A DNA stretch of 64,000 nt from Chloroflexota bacterium (GTDB lineage Bacteria; Chloroflexota; Dehalococcoidia; Lucifugimonadales; UBA3495). The DNA is taken from the NCBI GenBank assembly GCA_009840135.1, contig VXOH01000020.1:30202-94201 (forward strand), read 5' to 3'. Numbering within the stretch: the first letter of the stretch is position 1; each line of letters starts with the position of its first letter. Below the pieces are notes generated by a model, which was not told where the DNA came from, did no database searches, and saw only the letters and a program-made list of their open reading frames with translations. The position numbers and the translations under genes are program-made. Positions 7,714 to 15,331 of the stretch are shown here, piece by piece.

Positions 7714-9297
7714 ATGCTTCGGCTGACAGTTCTCCTTCCCTTTACAATCCTGGCGGCAACCTTCCTGTTCCTGGGACCCTTTCCGCCAACAGCGTCCGCC
7801 CATGGATTCGGTGAGCGTTATGACCTGCCTCTCCCCCTCACCTATTTCGCTATAGCCGGAGCCGCCGCCGTTGTCCTCTCCTTTGTCGTGGTGGGCCTGT
7901 TTGTCCGAGGAAACCCCGCCCGCACCGGCTATCCCCGTTTCAACCTCTTCCGGTTCACCCCGGTTAGAATCATCCTGACCGGGCCCGTGGCCTGGGCGCT
8001 GAAGCTCGCTTCCGTGTTCCTGTTTTTCCTGGTAATCGCCACCGGCCTGTTTGGTTCCGAGCGTCCCGTCAGCAACCTGACACCCACCTTTGTCTGGATA
8101 ATATGGTGGGTGGGCATGGGATTCGTGGTGGCCCTGCTGGGCAATCTCTGGGCCCTGGTTAACCCCTGGAAGATACTCTACGGGCTGGCCGAGGCCATTT
8201 ACAACCGGTTCAACCCCGACTGGGAGCTTGGCCTGGGCCTGGACTACCCAGAAAGAGTCGGCGTATGGCCCGCTGTGGTCCTTTTCTTCGCCTTCGTGTG
8301 GGTGGAAAACGCCCTGCCGGACAGCGCCTCTCCGGCCATGCTGGCCTGGCTGATCATTTCCTACAGCGTTCTCACCCTGGGCGGAATGTACCTGTTCGGC
8401 AAGCACCGGTGGCTGCAGCGCGGCGAGGCTTTCACCGTCATATATGGATTCCTCTCCCGTTTTTCCGTAACCGAGGTGCGCTTCACCGATAAGGATGCCT
8501 GCATTGAACGCGATAGGCCGGAAGGGGAACCCGGAGACAAAGCGGCTGGGCAGGGCTGCGTGGACTGCTATGAGGGCTTCGAGTACGCGGAGGAACGAGA
8601 GTTCAACCTGCGGCCGCCGGCCATCGGGCTGCACTCGGAGCGTCCGCTGCCTTCCGGACTCACGGCCTTGGTGCTGTTGGTGCTGGCCACCGTAACTTTC
8701 GACGGCTTCAGCGATACTCCGGAGTGGGCAACGGTACTGGGCTGGGCCCTGGAGCAAACGCCCCAACTGACTTCCCCATACCTGAACGGCCTCGTAATTG
8801 CCAATACGCTGGGCCTTGCCCTCTTCCCCCTGGCCTTCGCCGCAATTTACTGGGGGTTCTCATCCCTGATGCGGTGGGTTGTGCAGCGTGGCGGAGGTTC
8901 AAGTCCCATCACCGTGGAGTTGATGGCGGCCTTCGTCTTCTCGCTGGTGCCAATTGCACTGGCCTACCATTTCGCCCATTACCTGGGTTTCCTGCTCATC
9001 CAGGGCCAGCTCATAATTCCCCTGGCATCGGATCCCTTCGGGGTCGGCGCCGACTTGTTCGGCACTGCCGGCTACAGGGTCAACATCGCCATAACCAACG
9101 CCCGATTCATCTGGTTCTTCGCCATAATTTCCATCGTCGTGGGACACATCATAGCGGTGTACCTGGCCCACCTGCGGGCCGCTTCCCTCTTCAAGAACGG
9201 GCAGTTGGCCCTGAAAAGCCAGCTGCCCATGCTTGTGCTAATGGTGATTTACACGGTGGTGAGCCTCTGGATTATTTCGAGGCCGATTACCGAGTGA
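7714..9297 (+). CDS. Polytopic membrane protein, possibly fenitrothion-hydrolase-like family
   Basis: About 527 residues from ATG 7714, chosen because it puts a signal-like helix (LTVLLPFTILAATFLFLG) at the start; ATG 7681 is 33 bases upstream. About 12 further hydrophobic segments follow. A mature-start motif AHGFGERYDLPLPL resembles proteins annotated as fenitrothion hydrolase in actinobacteria and chloroflexi. A soluble loop near residues 255-300 has three Cys in KDACIE and GCVDCYEG. His residues in YHFAHYLGF and VVGHIIAVYLAH lie inside membrane segments and could bind metal. The biochemical role is unknown. Confidence 0.6.
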   Translation: MLRLTVLLPFTILAATFLFLGPFPPTASAHGFGERYDLPLPLTYFAIAGAAAVVLSFVVVGLFVRGNPARTGYPRFNLFRFTPVRIILTGPVAWALKLASVFLFFLVIATGLFGSERPVSNLTPTFVWIIWWVGMGFVVALLGNLWALVNPWKILYGLAEAIYNRFNPDWELGLGLDYPERVGVWPAVVLFFAFVWVENALPDSASPAMLAWLIISYSVLTLGGMYLFGKHRWLQRGEAFTVIYGFLSRFSVTEVRFTDKDACIERDRPEGEPGDKAAGQGCVDCYEGFEYAEEREFNLRPPAIGLHSERPLPSGLTALVLLVLATVTFDGFSDTPEWATVLGWALEQTPQLTSPYLNGLVIANTLGLALFPLAFAAIYWGFSSLMRWVVQRGGGSSPITVELMAAFVFSLVPIALAYHFAHYLGFLLIQGQLIIPLASDPFGVGADLFGTAGYRVNIAITNARFIWFFAIISIVVGHIIAVYLAHLRAASLFKNGQLALKSQLPMLVLMVIYTVVSLWIISRPITE

Positions 9298-9407
9298 CGG
9301 GCCGATGCAACGGGTTATTCAGCGAATACTCGCCGACGGGCCACCCGCTGCATACGCTTATGGTGCGCAACACCTCACTTATTCAGTCCAAAGCTTCCTA
9401 AAGATAC

Positions 9408-9437
9408 AAAAAAAGGCCGGGCTTTATGGCCCGGCCT
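9408..9437 (-). terminator. Rho-independent terminator of the FAH-family gene
   Basis: Read on the minus strand, a 9-bp stem AGGCCGGGC/GCCCGGCCT with a 6-base loop is followed by seven T. It lies about 50 bases after the stop codon of the minus-strand gene at 9485. It has no T-run on the plus strand. Confidence 0.85.
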
Positions 9438-9484
9438 ATTCAGTGTTCTTCGTGAACCTTCGTGTCCTTCGTGGATGGCCTCAC

Positions 9485-10255
9485 CTAGCTTTCCAGCTTC
9501 ACCGGGTTGCGCAGTATGCCAATGCCGTCAATGTCAATCTCGCAGACGGCGCCGTCGTCCATATTGCTGGTGGTGCCGGGAGTTCCGGTGTAGATGCAGT
9601 CTCCGGCGTCCAGGGTCACGTAGCGGGAGATGAACTCGATCATCGTGGGCACGTCGAAGATCAGGTGAGCGGTGGACTCGTTCTGCTCCTCACTGCCATT
9701 GACCCGGGTGCGCAGATGCTGGGCATGGGGGTCCAGGTCCGTCTCAATCCAGGGACCCATGGGCGAGAAGGTGTCGGCCGACTTGGCCCGCCACCAGTCC
9801 GAGTTGTTCTCGTTGCGGTCGCGGCGCTGCCAGTCGCGAGCGCTGACGTCGTTGCCACAGGTGTAGCCCAGGACGTGGTTTAGGGCATCTTCCTTGGACA
9901 CGTTCTTGCAGGTGTCCTTGATTATCAGCACCAGCTCGCCCTCTGCATCCAGGCGCTCCACTTCCTTGGGGCGGATGATGGTGTCTTCCGGGCCAATGAC
10001 ACTGGTGGGAGTCTTGTGGAAGACCATGGGGTAGGGAGGCGCCGGCCGGTCACCGATGTGGCTGGTGTAGTTCAGGCCCATGGCCAGGATTTTGCCGGGA
10101 ACCACCGGGGCCAGCAGCTTGACGTCGCTGAGTTTGTGAATGTGGTCGGTAACGGTGAAGTCGCCGAACATATCGCCGTCAATGGCGGCAACGCTGTCGC
10201 CGTCTATGACGCCGAAGTGAACTCTTCCGTGGGCTTCGTAACGGGCTATCCTCAT
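9485..10255 (-). CDS. Fumarylacetoacetate hydrolase (FAH) family protein
   Basis: 256 residues. ATG 10255 is chosen because AAGGAG precedes it; the frame runs on upstream but into non-homologous sequence. The core shows the family metal-binding and catalytic motifs: KILAMGLNYTSHI, then LDAEGELVLIIK (acidic metal ligands), NDVSARDWQ and the C-terminal GDCIYTGTPGT. Members cleave or isomerise beta-diketone-type acids (for example hydroxymuconate or oxaloacetate derivatives) using Mg or Mn. The exact substrate cannot be told. It ends at a clear terminator. Confidence 0.88.
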   Translation of the reverse strand: MRIARYEAHGRVHFGVIDGDSVAAIDGDMFGDFTVTDHIHKLSDVKLLAPVVPGKILAMGLNYTSHIGDRPAPPYPMVFHKTPTSVIGPEDTIIRPKEVERLDAEGELVLIIKDTCKNVSKEDALNHVLGYTCGNDVSARDWQRRDRNENNSDWWRAKSADTFSPMGPWIETDLDPHAQHLRTRVNGSEEQNESTAHLIFDVPTMIEFISRYVTLDAGDCIYTGTPGTTSNMDDGAVCEIDIDGIGILRNPVKLES

Positions 10256-10380
10256 TTGTCGCTCCTTGAAATTCCGAGAGAAATTGGCGCCGCCGTTTCT
10301 TCGATGGCAATCCCGGGCGGCACAGCGCAATAATGTTAGCACCAAGAGTGGGGGTTGGCTACCGGGGAATGGTGAGAGCA

Positions 10381-10406
10381 GGGCAGACACACAGGTCTGC
10401 CCCTAC
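10381..10406. repeat. Palindromic repeat type G (GGCAGACC...GGTCTGCC)
   Basis: GGGCAGAC and GTCTGCCC flank a 6-base centre. The same element occurs at 23089-23114 and 63894-63921. It lies between the FAH-type gene and the Uma2 gene. Confidence 0.55.
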
Positions 10407-10413
10407 CGGTCGT

Positions 10414-11076
10414 TCAGAGGGACGGTTCCCAAATGCGCTGCATTTCCAGCACGAAGCCGGGGAGTTCCGGGTCGCCCGACAGGGTTTCCGGAGCCTCCAC
10501 CACCTCCACCGTAACGCCGGGGCGGTAAATGTAGACGCGATGGCGGGGGTCCAGGGGGTCGATGAGCCAGCCCAGGCGGGCGCCATTGGCCAGGTATTCC
10601 TCCATTTTGGCCTGTATATCGCGTAGCCGGTCGGATTCGGAACGCAGTTCGACTACGAAGTCGGGGCAGATGGGAGAAAACTTGAGACGTTCCGGTTCCG
10701 GTATTTCCACCAGGCGGCTCTTTAGAACCCAAGACGCATCCGGGGAGCGGAGGGCGCCGTTGGGCAGGGTGAACCCTGCATTTGACTCAAAGGCCAGTCC
10801 TGAATCGTCGGTCTCGGCCCAAATTTGCAGCCGTGCAGAAATTCTAATGTTCTTGTTTGACGTATTGTTGAAAGTAGGGGCCATAAGCTCCAGTTCTCCC
10901 CGGGCGTTGATTTCAATGCGGAGCGTGTCGTTCAGTCCGCACAACTCCAGGAACTGGTCCTCAGTCAACTTCCATTCGGGGGGCAACCGGAGCACTATGG
11001 GGCCATTGGGTTCCGGAGTGACTGGATCCGGAACTGCCGGGGTTTCCTGGCGGGGTTTTGCCCGGGGAGTAGTCAT
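10414..11076 (-). CDS. Uma2-family (DUF820) restriction-endonuclease-like protein
   Basis: 220 residues from ATG 11076 (AAGAGGTAG upstream). The PD-(D/E)XK-type core is visible: IRISARLQIWAE, then SPDASWV, the strand CPDFVVELRSESD with the acidic pair, the downstream KMEEYLANGARLGWLIDP and a C-terminal GFVLEM. Uma2 proteins are expanded in Chloroflexota and Cyanobacteria and are often near mobile elements; nuclease activity is a fold-based inference. An unusually Pro- and Arg-rich head (KPRQETPAVPDPVTPEP) precedes the domain. A second member is at 49498-50202. Confidence 0.85.
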   Translation of the reverse strand: MTTPRAKPRQETPAVPDPVTPEPNGPIVLRLPPEWKLTEDQFLELCGLNDTLRIEINARGELELMAPTFNNTSNKNIRISARLQIWAETDDSGLAFESNAGFTLPNGALRSPDASWVLKSRLVEIPEPERLKFSPICPDFVVELRSESDRLRDIQAKMEEYLANGARLGWLIDPLDPRHRVYIYRPGVTVEVVEAPETLSGDPELPGFVLEMQRIWEPSL

Positions 11077-11135
11077 TTTGGCACTACCTCTTAACTGGTC
11101 GGGCTTGGTGGTTACCTGGAATGATACCAAAATCG

Positions 11136-11960
11136 CTAACCCGGCCTCCCGTACTGCTGCTGGGCCAGGGTCTGGTACGTTACCGGCGTTACCTGCACCA
11201 GTCCCGCGTCCACCGGCAATACCACTCCGTTTACCCATCGGGCCTCGTCGCTGGCCAGGTATACGGCGGCATAGCCAATGTCCCAGGAATCTCCCTCGGT
11301 GCGCAGCGGCGCGGCGTTCCGGCGGATTTCCCGTAAATCCGAGTCCATGCGCGGCGCCACCATGGGCGAATAGACCAGCCCCGGAGCGATGCAGTTGACC
11401 CGTATGCCGTCCGGGCCGTGGTCGGCCGCCATGGACATGGTCAGGCCCTGTACCGCCGCCTTGGACGTGGTGTAGGGGGTGCTGCTGTGGGCCCTGAGAC
11501 CGGCTATTGATGAGATGTTTATGATGGATCCGCCGCCGCTTTCTATCATTCTTGGGATTGCAAACTTGCTGCATAGGACTATGCTCTTGACGTTGACCGC
11601 CATCACGAAGTCCCAGTCATCTTCGCTGATCTCCAGCACCGAACCCCGGCGGGAGATTCCCACGTTGTTGTCCAGCACGTCCAGCCGACCCCACCGTTCT
11701 ACGGCGGCATCTACCATCCGGCGGCAGTCGTCGGCATTGATGACGTTAGCCTCGAACACGTCGGCCTCGCCGCCCTCTTCCCTGATTAGGCCCAGGGTTT
11801 CCTCCGCCCTTTCCTGCACGTTATCCACCAACAGGACCTTCGCCCCTTCCCGTGCGAACAGCACGGCGGCGGCCTTGCCGTTGCCCACCCCGGGGCCGCT
11901 GGAACCGGCGCCGGTTACGATTGCCACCTTACCTTCAAGTCTGCCGTTGCGTTCGGGCAT
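11136..11960 (-). CDS. Short-chain dehydrogenase/reductase (SDR) family oxidoreductase
   Basis: 274 residues, AGGAG upstream of ATG 11960. The NAD(P) motif is GAGSSGPGVGNG, slightly longer than the usual TGxxxGxG. An acidic residue after the second strand (LLVDNV) favours NAD. The catalytic set is present: NNVG in place of NNAG, Ser in IINISSIAGL, and YTTSK supplying Tyr and Lys. The C-terminal GVVLPVDAGL is typical of classical SDRs. The substrate is unknown; it lies 59 bases from the Uma2 start but shares no obvious function with it. Confidence 0.88.
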   Translation of the reverse strand: MPERNGRLEGKVAIVTGAGSSGPGVGNGKAAAVLFAREGAKVLLVDNVQERAEETLGLIREEGGEADVFEANVINADDCRRMVDAAVERWGRLDVLDNNVGISRRGSVLEISEDDWDFVMAVNVKSIVLCSKFAIPRMIESGGGSIINISSIAGLRAHSSTPYTTSKAAVQGLTMSMAADHGPDGIRVNCIAPGLVYSPMVAPRMDSDLREIRRNAAPLRTEGDSWDIGYAAVYLASDEARWVNGVVLPVDAGLVQVTPVTYQTLAQQQYGRPG

Positions 11961-12004
11961 GATTTGGCTCCTGAGTATTGGATGAGCTAATACTAAAGCA
12001 ATGT

Positions 12005-12316
12005 CTATCTGGCGCTTGTCTGCGCCTGAGTGGCGACTGCGAACTTCTCAACTTCAATGGACTCAGCCAAGTCTTGAGCTTGCCAAAGGTCGTACGCGGC
12101 CTGGATACCTAGCCAGGTTTCGGGGGTTGAACCGAAGGCCATTGACAGCCGGATAGCCATTTCGGCGGATATGCTGGCCCTGCCATTTATGACGTCAGAC
12201 AACTTCTGGCGGCTTATTCCCAAGCCCCTGGCCGCCCTTGTAATAGTTAGACCCAGGGGCTCCAGGCATTCATACCTGACTATCTCGCCAGGATGGCAAG
12301 GATCATGTATGGGCAT
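12005..12316 (-). CDS. higA: HigA-family antitoxin
   Basis: 103 residues of XRE/HigA type. The start HPGEIVRYECLEPLGLTIT leads into a helix-turn-helix with LGISRQKLSDVINGRASIS and the family-typical AIRLSMAFGSTPETWLGIQ. It follows the toxin gene by 12 bases, the toxin-first order usual for HigBA. It would neutralise HigB and repress the operon. Confidence 0.9.
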   Translation of the reverse strand: MPIHDPCHPGEIVRYECLEPLGLTITRAARGLGISRQKLSDVINGRASISAEMAIRLSMAFGSTPETWLGIQAAYDLWQAQDLAESIEVEKFAVATQAQTSAR

Positions 12317-12328
12317 TGTGAAGCCCTC

Positions 12329-12607
12329 CTAATGGTAATCTGTATAGTCCACATCGACTGCGTGCCCGTCCTCGAACCTGAAAGTGACACGCATGTTGCC
12401 CGACACTGAAACGGCCCAATGCCCGGCCAGTTGGCCGGACAAGGGATGAAGCCTCAATCCCGGTAAGTCCATACCCTGTGGACTGCTGCTTCGGTCCAGT
12501 ATTGTGAGTATGCGCCTCACTTTACCAATATGTTCCGGGGCAATTCGCCGCGAATTCCGCCCGTTGTAGAAGTCCCTTAGGCCACGGTTCCTGAAAGATT
12601 GAATCAA
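12329..12607 (-). CDS. higB: HigB-family toxin (RelE-like mRNA interferase)
   Basis: 92 residues from TTG 12607 with AGGA upstream. Matches the plasmid-maintenance killer family: MIQSFRNRGLRDFYN, IAPEHIGKVRRILTILD, PGLRLHPLSGQLAGHWAVSVSGNMRVTFRFEDG and the terminal VDYTDYH with the conserved Tyr-His end. Predicted to cut ribosome-bound mRNA. It is translated just before higA. Confidence 0.9.
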   Translation of the reverse strand: MIQSFRNRGLRDFYNGRNSRRIAPEHIGKVRRILTILDRSSSPQGMDLPGLRLHPLSGQLAGHWAVSVSGNMRVTFRFEDGHAVDVDYTDYH

Positions 12608-12616
12608 AGTTCAATC
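12597..12616. promoter_or_regulatory. Candidate HigBA operator
   Basis: GATTGAA-6-TTCAATC overlaps the higB start codon. A 7-bp inverted repeat at this place fits autoregulation by the HigA helix-turn-helix dimer, but no binding data exist. Confidence 0.35.
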
Positions 12617-12689
12617 CTGGTTTCCAAGGTCTTTTGTCCTACTTTTCCTAGCATCGAGTTGGCGCAGACTTCGAGGACGCGCTGCCTTG

Positions 12690-13118
12690 CTAACTAATCT
12701 CCACCACTTCAATCTCAAACGTAAGGTCCTTGCCGGCCAGCGGGTGGTTCGCGTCCAGCTTAACCTTGTCGTCGGACAGCTCGAGGACCGTCATTTGCGC
12801 CGGCCTTCCATCGGCCGAGGTGGCCTGCAACTGCATGCCTACCTCCAGGGGTATGGACGCGGGTATCTCGGAGCGGTCCACTTCAAAAACGCCATCGGGC
12901 CGGTGTACGCCATAGGCCTGATCGGCGGCAATAATTATGGTTCGAGTTTCTCCCTGCTCCATTCCAACAACGCCCTGTTCAAAGCCGGGAATCATTTGCT
13001 TTTGGCCAACGGTAAATTCCAGGGGCTGCCCCCCTGCGGAGGAATCGAACACGGTGCCGTCGTCAAGTTTGCCCGTATAATGGACCTTTACCCTGCTACC
13101 CTGCGTTACTTCTGCCAT
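12690..13118 (-). CDS. FKBP-type peptidyl-prolyl isomerase, SlyD-like
   Basis: 142 residues; GAGGAGG lies 7 bases before ATG 13118, which decides the start against a longer open frame to 13352. VKVHYTGKLDDGTVFDSS is the FKBP active-site strand, interrupted after PGFEQGVVGMEQGE by an insert-in-flap domain (residues about 70-120) and resumed at NHPLAGKDLTFEIEVVEI. This is the SlyD layout, but the His-rich nickel tail of Escherichia coli SlyD is absent. It acts as a folding helper in the cytoplasm. Confidence 0.92.
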   Translation of the reverse strand: MAEVTQGSRVKVHYTGKLDDGTVFDSSAGGQPLEFTVGQKQMIPGFEQGVVGMEQGETRTIIIAADQAYGVHRPDGVFEVDRSEIPASIPLEVGMQLQATSADGRPAQMTVLELSDDKVKLDANHPLAGKDLTFEIEVVEIS

Positions 13119-13404
13119 ATCTTGCCTCCTCGGCTGATGCCCTACCTTAACACCCTTTGCTGCGGGTAGTCCATTCTGCAAATCAGGACCGTAGCGTTGC
13201 GGTTTAGCTGCTATGACAGTTCGAATCACCGGTGTAGACCTATGCATCTGCCCTGGTTTCGCCCACTTAACCACCCGAATTGGAACACCACTCGACCCAT
13301 GCCCGTTATAGCGTCCATTTCCCGTTTCGTGTAACATGAACCTAATACCCATTTAGGCCCTTATCCCGCAAGTTGGAAAAAGGTCAATATCGGGGGTCAA
13401 ACCA

Positions 13405-14544
13405 ATGAATAAGCGTCGCGTTACCAAGCCGGTTTACGTGGGCGGAGTAAAGGTCGGCGGCGATGCCGAAATTACGGTCCAGTCCATGACCAAGACCGAT
13501 ACCCGAGACGTCAAGGCCACCGTGCGCCAGATTCACGAACTGGAAGAGGTGGGTTGCGACATCATCCGCTCGGCGGTGCCCGACATGGAAGCCGCCAGGG
13601 CCATGGCCGAGATCAAGAAGCAGATTAACATCCCCCTCATCGCCGACATTCACTTCCATTACCAGCTGGCCATCGAGTGCGCCATGGGTGGCGTTGACTG
13701 CCTGCGCCTGAACCCCGGCAACCTGCGCAACGAAGAACAGGTCAAGGAAGTTGTGAAGGTTGCCAAAGAGCGAAACATCCCCATCCGCATCGGCGTGAAC
13801 TTCGGCAGTCTGCCCCCCGTGGGCGGCATCGGTCGCACCCGCGGCTTCTCCCGGCACATGGACCTGGTGAACCGCCTCCCCAAGGCCGGAGAGGCCCAGG
13901 AAGGCCAGTACAGCATCGTGGACCACATGGTAGCCACCGCCCTGTGGGAAATCACCCTGCTGGAGCAGCAGGACTTTGACCAGATCAAGATCTCCCTGAA
14001 GGCCTTCGACGTGCCCACCACGGTGGAGGCCTACCGCCAGTTGGCCGAAATGGTCCCATACCCCTTCCACCTGGGCATTACCGAGGCGGGCACTGCCCAG
14101 TCCGGCTCTATCCGTACCGCCGTGGGTTTGGGTTATCTGCTGTACGAGGGCATCGGTGACACCATCCGCGTTTCCCTGAGCGACGACTCGACTGAGGAAG
14201 TGGTCGTTGGCTATGAAATCCTGAAGTCGCTGAACCTGCGGACCAAGGGCACCACCCTGGTAGCCTGCCCCAGCTGCGGCCGGGCCGATGTGGACGTGCG
14301 CAAGCTGGCCAACGATGTGGACGCCCTGCTGAAGAAGACGGACAAGAACATCAAGGTCGCGGTCATGGGCTGCGAGGTCAACGGCCCCGGCGAGGCCAAG
14401 GATGCCGACGTGGGCATCGCCGCCGGCGCTGGCCGGGCGGTAATCTTCCGCAAGGGAGAGAAGGTGCGGGTGGTCCCCGAGGAGGAAATGTTCACCGCAC
14501 TGATGGAAGAGGTGGAGAACACGCCGGTAGAGGCAGGGGATTAG
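13405..14544 (+). CDS. ispG: 4-hydroxy-3-methylbut-2-en-1-yl diphosphate synthase
   Basis: 379 residues. It converts MEcPP to HMBPP in the MEP isoprenoid pathway with a [4Fe-4S] cluster. The TIM-barrel half begins VGGDAEITVQSMTKTDTRD, and the cluster ligands are CPSCGR and VMGCEVNGPGE, the last Glu being the fourth ligand in the family. First gene of a run with fitA (14 bases on), fitB, proS and an RDD protein. ispG-proS proximity is common in Chloroflexota; the toxin-antitoxin pair between them is not. Confidence 0.97.
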   Translation: MNKRRVTKPVYVGGVKVGGDAEITVQSMTKTDTRDVKATVRQIHELEEVGCDIIRSAVPDMEAARAMAEIKKQINIPLIADIHFHYQLAIECAMGGVDCLRLNPGNLRNEEQVKEVVKVAKERNIPIRIGVNFGSLPPVGGIGRTRGFSRHMDLVNRLPKAGEAQEGQYSIVDHMVATALWEITLLEQQDFDQIKISLKAFDVPTTVEAYRQLAEMVPYPFHLGITEAGTAQSGSIRTAVGLGYLLYEGIGDTIRVSLSDDSTEEVVVGYEILKSLNLRTKGTTLVACPSCGRADVDVRKLANDVDALLKKTDKNIKVAVMGCEVNGPGEAKDADVGIAAGAGRAVIFRKGEKVRVVPEEEMFTALMEEVENTPVEAGD

Positions 14545-14558
14545 CCGGAGGTGATACC

Positions 14559-14882
14559 GTGGCCAGCATAACAGTTCGCAACTTGGACGAGGGCCTGAAA
14601 CAGCGCCTGAAGGAACAAGCCGCCAGGCACGGCTGCTCCATGGAGGAGGAAGTGCGGCGGATTCTGCAGGCGGCGCTGCCCCTAAAGGTCAAGCCAAATC
14701 CAGCCAAGGCGCAGGAAACGCCAAAGACCGGATTGGACATGGCTATGGGAATACACAATTTGTTCCGTTCGTCCGGCCTGACTGACGAAGACATTGAGAT
14801 GTTCATCAATAATGTCGAGGAACTCCGGCATCCCGAGCGCTCCAGCCGGCGACACGTTGACGATTCTGAATCCAGCCGGTGA
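14559..14882 (+). CDS. FitA-like ribbon-helix-helix antitoxin
   Basis: 107 residues from GTG 14559 with GGAGGTGA upstream. The N-terminal MASITVRNLDEGLKQRLKEQ and the helix pair HGCSMEEEVRRILQAAL are the Arc/MetJ fold of FitA antitoxins. The C-terminal half, with SSGLTDEDIEMFINN, probably wraps the toxin. It overlaps the PIN toxin gene by 4 bases. Confidence 0.9.
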   Translation: MASITVRNLDEGLKQRLKEQAARHGCSMEEEVRRILQAALPLKVKPNPAKAQETPKTGLDMAMGIHNLFRSSGLTDEDIEMFINNVEELRHPERSSRRHVDDSESSR

Positions 14883-15316
14883 TAATCCTCGATACGAACG
14901 TAATATCTGAATTGATGTTGGCACTCCCAGTTGCACCCGTCGCAAGTTGGTGGAGTACCCAGCCCCTTGCAGATTTGTACATCACCACTGTAGTGGAAGG
15001 AGAACTGAGATACGGGGCTGCCAGGTTGCCTGTGGGGCGGAGACGTGGCTTGCTGATTCAATCCATTGACCTGGTACTTGCAAACTTCCTGCCTGACCGA
15101 ATCCTGCCGTTCGACCGGGCAGCCGCCAGCGAGTATGCCCAAATAATGGCGCACCGCAGGTCTATTGGCCGCCCTATGGAAGGGCATGAACTGGATTGCC
15201 AGATCGCTGCCATCGCCCGAGTCAACGGGGCGGCCGTTGCTACCCGCAACGTGCGGGACTTCACCGACTGCGGCGTCGAAATAATCAACCCCTGGGAAGC
15301 CGCGGCCACGCCATAA
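14879..15316 (+). CDS. FitB/VapC-like PIN-domain ribonuclease toxin
   Basis: 145 residues from GTG 14879, which overlaps the antitoxin stop. Acidic residues of the PIN active site are visible: Asp in MIILDTNVISEL, Glu in VVEGELRYGA, Asp/Glu in PMEGHELDCQIAAIA and Asp in ATRNVRDF. FitB toxins are Mg-dependent RNases. It is transcribed between ispG and proS, so its dosage may be tied to that operon. Confidence 0.9.
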   Translation: MIILDTNVISELMLALPVAPVASWWSTQPLADLYITTVVEGELRYGAARLPVGRRRGLLIQSIDLVLANFLPDRILPFDRAAASEYAQIMAHRRSIGRPMEGHELDCQIAAIARVNGAAVATRNVRDFTDCGVEIINPWEAAATP

Positions 15317-15331
15317 AAGGGACACGACTAT

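Noticed and set aside
12690-13352. Longer form of the FKBP protein with an N-terminal extension
   Set aside because: The extra residues are not typical of FKBP and GAGGAGG sits directly before ATG 13118.
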